Assembly: GCA_020026155.1 (NCBI GenBank)
Contig: JAHHQX010000007.1
Location: forward strand, 40,467-104,466
Direction of reading: 5' to 3'
DNA from: Actinobacillus sp.
GTDB lineage: Bacteria; Pseudomonadota; Gammaproteobacteria; Enterobacterales; Pasteurellaceae
Length of the DNA stretch: 64,000 nucleotides
The translations under genes and the position numbers were made by a program. Under the pieces are notes generated by a model that was not told the DNA's origin, made no database searches, and saw only the letters and a program-made list of their open reading frames with translations. Of this stretch, positions 63,849 through 64,000 are shown one piece after another; position 1 is the first letter of the stretch; the number at the start of each line of letters is the position of its first letter.

Positions 63849-63877
63849 AAAAGGTAATCAGAAAGATTACCTTTTTT
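63849..63877 (+). terminator. Terminator after the lipoprotein gene
   Basis: AAAAGGTAATC pairs with GATTACCTTTT around AGAAA, then more T residues. The remaining 120 bp to the window end are A/T-rich and hold no feature I can support. Confidence 0.9.
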
Positions 63878-64000
63878 ATTAACGATTTTGTTCTTTTTAC
63901 TATTTTGGATAAAAGATATTCAAAAAAATAATAAACTAAAAGAAAAAAATTGTGGAAAACTTTCCAAAAAAGCTGTTTTTTTGTCCTTTTATTCACAAAA

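Overview
The window looks like chromosome from a member of the Pasteurellaceae (Haemophilus/Pasteurella/Actinobacillus relatives). The grounds are AT-rich DNA, a GshF-type fused glutathione synthetase, RseABC next to rpoE, a Sxy competence regulator with a CRP-S-like site, an oriC lying between mnmG and mioC, and gene orders known from that family (srmB/trmN6, yrdD-tsaC-aroE, cysZ/zipA/ligA). I cannot name the species. I saw no rRNA, tRNA, CRISPR array, prophage or insertion sequence.

Layout. 1-5.96 kb: iron-sulphur cluster operon iscRSUA-hscBA-fdx (minus strand) running into the 5' part of gshF, with trmJ upstream. 6.9-8.5 kb: deoC and two small EIIB-like proteins. 8.5-13.6 kb: sdhE, the sigma-E operon rpoE-rseABC, mobB and an MFS exporter. 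13.6-20.8 kb: srmB, trmN6, a MolABC-like ABC importer, yrdD-tsaC-aroE. 20.8-23.3 kb: trkH-yigZ and tusA. 23.4-27.9 kb: two near-identical APC antiporters followed by a phosphatidylserine-decarboxylase-family pyruvoyl enzyme, here read as an amino-acid decarboxylation/antiport module. 28-31.4 kb: heterodimeric CydDC-like ABC exporter. 31.5-40.8 kb: tamBA, narP, cyaA. 41-48.4 kb: ligA and zipA separated by a Fur-box-preceded iron-type ABC importer, then cysZ. 48.5-58 kb: atpIBEFHAGDC, rsmG, mnmG. 58.0-58.4 kb: oriC. 58.4-64 kb: mioC, zapB, cysK, sxy, yfcZ, pckA and a small lipoprotein.

Two things stand out. First, a dispersed element of about 28 bp (core ACGCCCC, then two A/T tracts about one helical turn apart) occurs ten times. 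It usually sits just after stop codons or next to terminators, sometimes as an inverted pair that is itself a terminator, and twice inside coding sequence. It has the layout of a Pasteurellaceae DNA uptake sequence with a different core, while the classical AAGTGCGGT core was found only once. Second, the decarboxylase/tandem-antiporter cluster is probably a pH-homeostasis or energy-conserving system of unknown substrate. Smaller points are cysteine-less EIIB-like proteins after deoC, a CRP-S-like site before sxy, a ModE-like site before the MolABC-like genes, and the lack of iscX after fdx. All assignments come from reading the sequence and from family knowledge; no database search was run.
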